Below, piece by piece: positions 63,952 to 64,000 of a stretch of DNA of 64,000 nucleotides. The stretch covers positions 124,001 to 188,000 of the forward strand of contig QFXI01000009.1 of NCBI GenBank assembly GCA_003402315.1. Reading direction: 5' to 3'. Position 1 is the stretch's first letter. Every line of letters starts with the position of its first letter. The notes under the pieces were generated by a model that was not told the DNA's origin, ran no database searches, and worked only from the letters and a program-made list of their open reading frames with translations. The stretch comes from Candidatus Nitrotoga sp. LAW. Its GTDB lineage: Bacteria > Pseudomonadota > Gammaproteobacteria > Burkholderiales > Gallionellaceae. Both the position numbers and the translations under genes were made by a program.

Positions 63952-64000
63952 TTACTTCAATCCAAGCACATCCTGCATGTCATACATCCCAGCTGCATTG
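63952..64000 (-). CDS. dapB: Probable dapB, C-terminal end only
   Basis: The last 15 codons of a gene that enters from the right edge: NAAGMYDMQDVLGLK and stop. The G-(M/L)-Y-D-M-x-D-V-L-x-L ending is typical of 4-hydroxy-tetrahydrodipicolinate reductase, and dapB often precedes carAB in betaproteobacteria. The rest lies outside the window. Confidence 0.6.
   Translation of the reverse strand, partial: NAAGMYDMQDVLGLK

Overview
This 64 kb window looks like a chromosomal segment of a betaproteobacterium, most plausibly near the Gallionellaceae/Nitrosomonadales. That placement is inference. It rests on the gene order around carAB, greA, ftsH, folP and glmM, on the type IV pilus and Chp gene families, and on a HrcA-type CIRCE operator before groESL. 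No lineage marker such as 16S rRNA is present. Starts other than ATG are frequent: GTG for plsX, lnt, glmM and carA; TTG for djlA, ftsH and yhbY; probably CTG for fabH.

Layout. (1) 0.2-15.7 kb is a surface-motility signalling region. On the minus strand are a PilB/GspE-type ATPase with an N-terminal GAF domain, a double-FHA protein and a PP2C phosphatase. Divergent from them, on the plus strand, are a class III cyclase fused to a Hanks-type Ser/Thr kinase, two response regulators, a CheW, a PilJ-like chemoreceptor, a ChpA-like hybrid CheA and two further CheW-like proteins. (2) 15.9-22.4 kb (minus) is a minor-pilin operon: fimT/gspH, pilV, pilW, pilX, pilY1, pilE. (3) 22.9-33.7 kb is housekeeping: a tautomerase and a flavoprotein, acnA, purT, a pseudouridine synthase, queA, a HAD phosphatase, lnt and a GIY-YIG protein. 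(4) 33.8-38.4 kb is the fatty-acid cluster yceD-rpmF-plsX-fabH-fabD-fabG. acpP and fabF do not follow fabG; an IS5-like transposase relic lies there instead. (5) 39-49 kb holds erpA, djlA, thyA-folA, an M17 aminopeptidase, a cold-shock gene, slyD, a ribosomal-oxygenase-like gene and groES-groEL. (6) 49.2-50.6 kb is a decayed island at tRNA-Phe: the first 20 codons of a P4-type integrase followed by fragments of IS200/IS605, IS3 and IS481 elements. (7) 50.6-64 kb holds a BolA protein, a zinc-ribbon/Sel1 protein, glmM-folP-ftsH-rlmE, yhbY, greA-carB-carA, a probable MITE, a DUF4202 gene and the 3' end of a probable dapB.

How it fits together. The first 22 kb reads as one functional block. A Pil-Chp chemosensory pathway and minor pilins are encoded next to a complete Ser/Thr phosphorylation set: kinase (writer), FHA (reader) and PP2C (eraser). 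The kinase is fused to a cyclase domain and the pilus-type ATPase carries a GAF domain. In Pseudomonas the Chp pathway acts through a separately encoded adenylate cyclase; here the cyclase-like domain sits inside the Chp operon and is joined to a kinase. This is the best candidate in the window for a little-described system. The link between its parts is inferred from gene position, not shown.
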